Of a DNA stretch of 59,874 bases, positions 59,871 to 59,874 are shown piece after piece (the stretch's first letter is position 1; each line of letters begins with the position of its first letter). The notes under the pieces were generated by a model. That model searched no databases. It saw nothing but the letters and a program-made list of their open reading frames with translations, and had not been told where the DNA came from. The position numbers and the translations under genes were made by a program. This DNA is from Planctomycetota bacterium (GTDB lineage: Bacteria > Planctomycetota > Phycisphaerae > Sedimentisphaerales > Anaerobacaceae): positions 1 to 59,874 of the forward strand of contig JAUWIG010000057.1 of NCBI GenBank assembly GCA_030605475.1. The letters are read 5' to 3'.

Positions 59871-59874
59871 CTAT

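Overview
The window reads as a chromosomal segment of an anaerobic, Gram-negative-type bacterium, most likely a Planctomycetota member of the Phycisphaerae kind (inference; no rRNA is present). The supporting evidence is LptD, MurA and Lol-type ABC genes of a two-membrane envelope, a four-subunit 2-oxoacid:ferredoxin oxidoreductase, several ExbB/ExbD-type motor genes, TorF-like porins, and many secreted or lipid-anchored proteins including glycosidase-like ones. I see no rRNA, tRNA, CRISPR array, transposase or phage gene.

Layout. 0-6.4 kb: murA, a CPBP protease, a beta-propeller glycosidase-like lipoprotein, dapB, a glycine-zipper lipoprotein and a sugar isomerase-like TIM barrel. 6.4-14 kb: a tightly packed plus-strand run rpmE, prfA, a P-loop protein, deoC, pabB, pabC, a NIF3-family gene and scpB. 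14-17 kb: two minus-strand secreted hydrolases. 17-26.7 kb: korDABC with 4-bp overlaps, a lone ExbD, a repeat-rich exported protein, a PhoD-like phosphatase, clpX and a solitary DNA methyltransferase. 26.8-32.5 kb, minus strand: rarA, 5-formyl-THF cyclo-ligase, L,D-transpeptidase, a TonB-like/VWA protein, exbB, exbD. 32.7-36.8 kb: two paralogous porins with a shared upstream box and matching terminators, flanking a relic of the rarA 5' end and a trpB2 gene. 36.9-50.4 kb, minus strand: polyprenyl synthase, ilvE, a LolCDE-type transporter, lysS, an S41 protease, class II aldolase and lptD. 50.5-59.9 kb: a small unknown gene, a GT9 glycosyltransferase, a GT-C/TPR membrane protein, pilT, a zinc-ribbon membrane gene interrupted by one amber codon, and a very long coiled-coil lipoprotein, then a repeat-rich non-coding end with a probable operator.

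The most striking feature is a population of short, mostly palindromic repeats that lie inside or at the edges of protein genes without breaking the frame. They sit in the CPBP protease, pabB, scpB, exbB, an ABC permease, the S41 protease, lptD and the PhoD-like gene. In some genes they supply a stop codon (pabB, exbD), a start region (pabC, lysS, the cyclo-ligase) or the hydrophobic core of a signal peptide (S41 protease). One element, with arms close to CCCCGTTAGAAGT and ACTTCTAACGGGG, is read in the same frame in three unrelated genes and uses its stop-containing frame to end exbD. This resembles the Rickettsia palindromic elements in behaviour. The second candidate for a new system is the ldt/TonB-like-VWA/exbB/exbD cluster: the VWA protein carries a TonB-like transmembrane S-xxx-H motif where TonB would be expected, suggesting a proton-driven motor acting on the envelope through a VWA domain.
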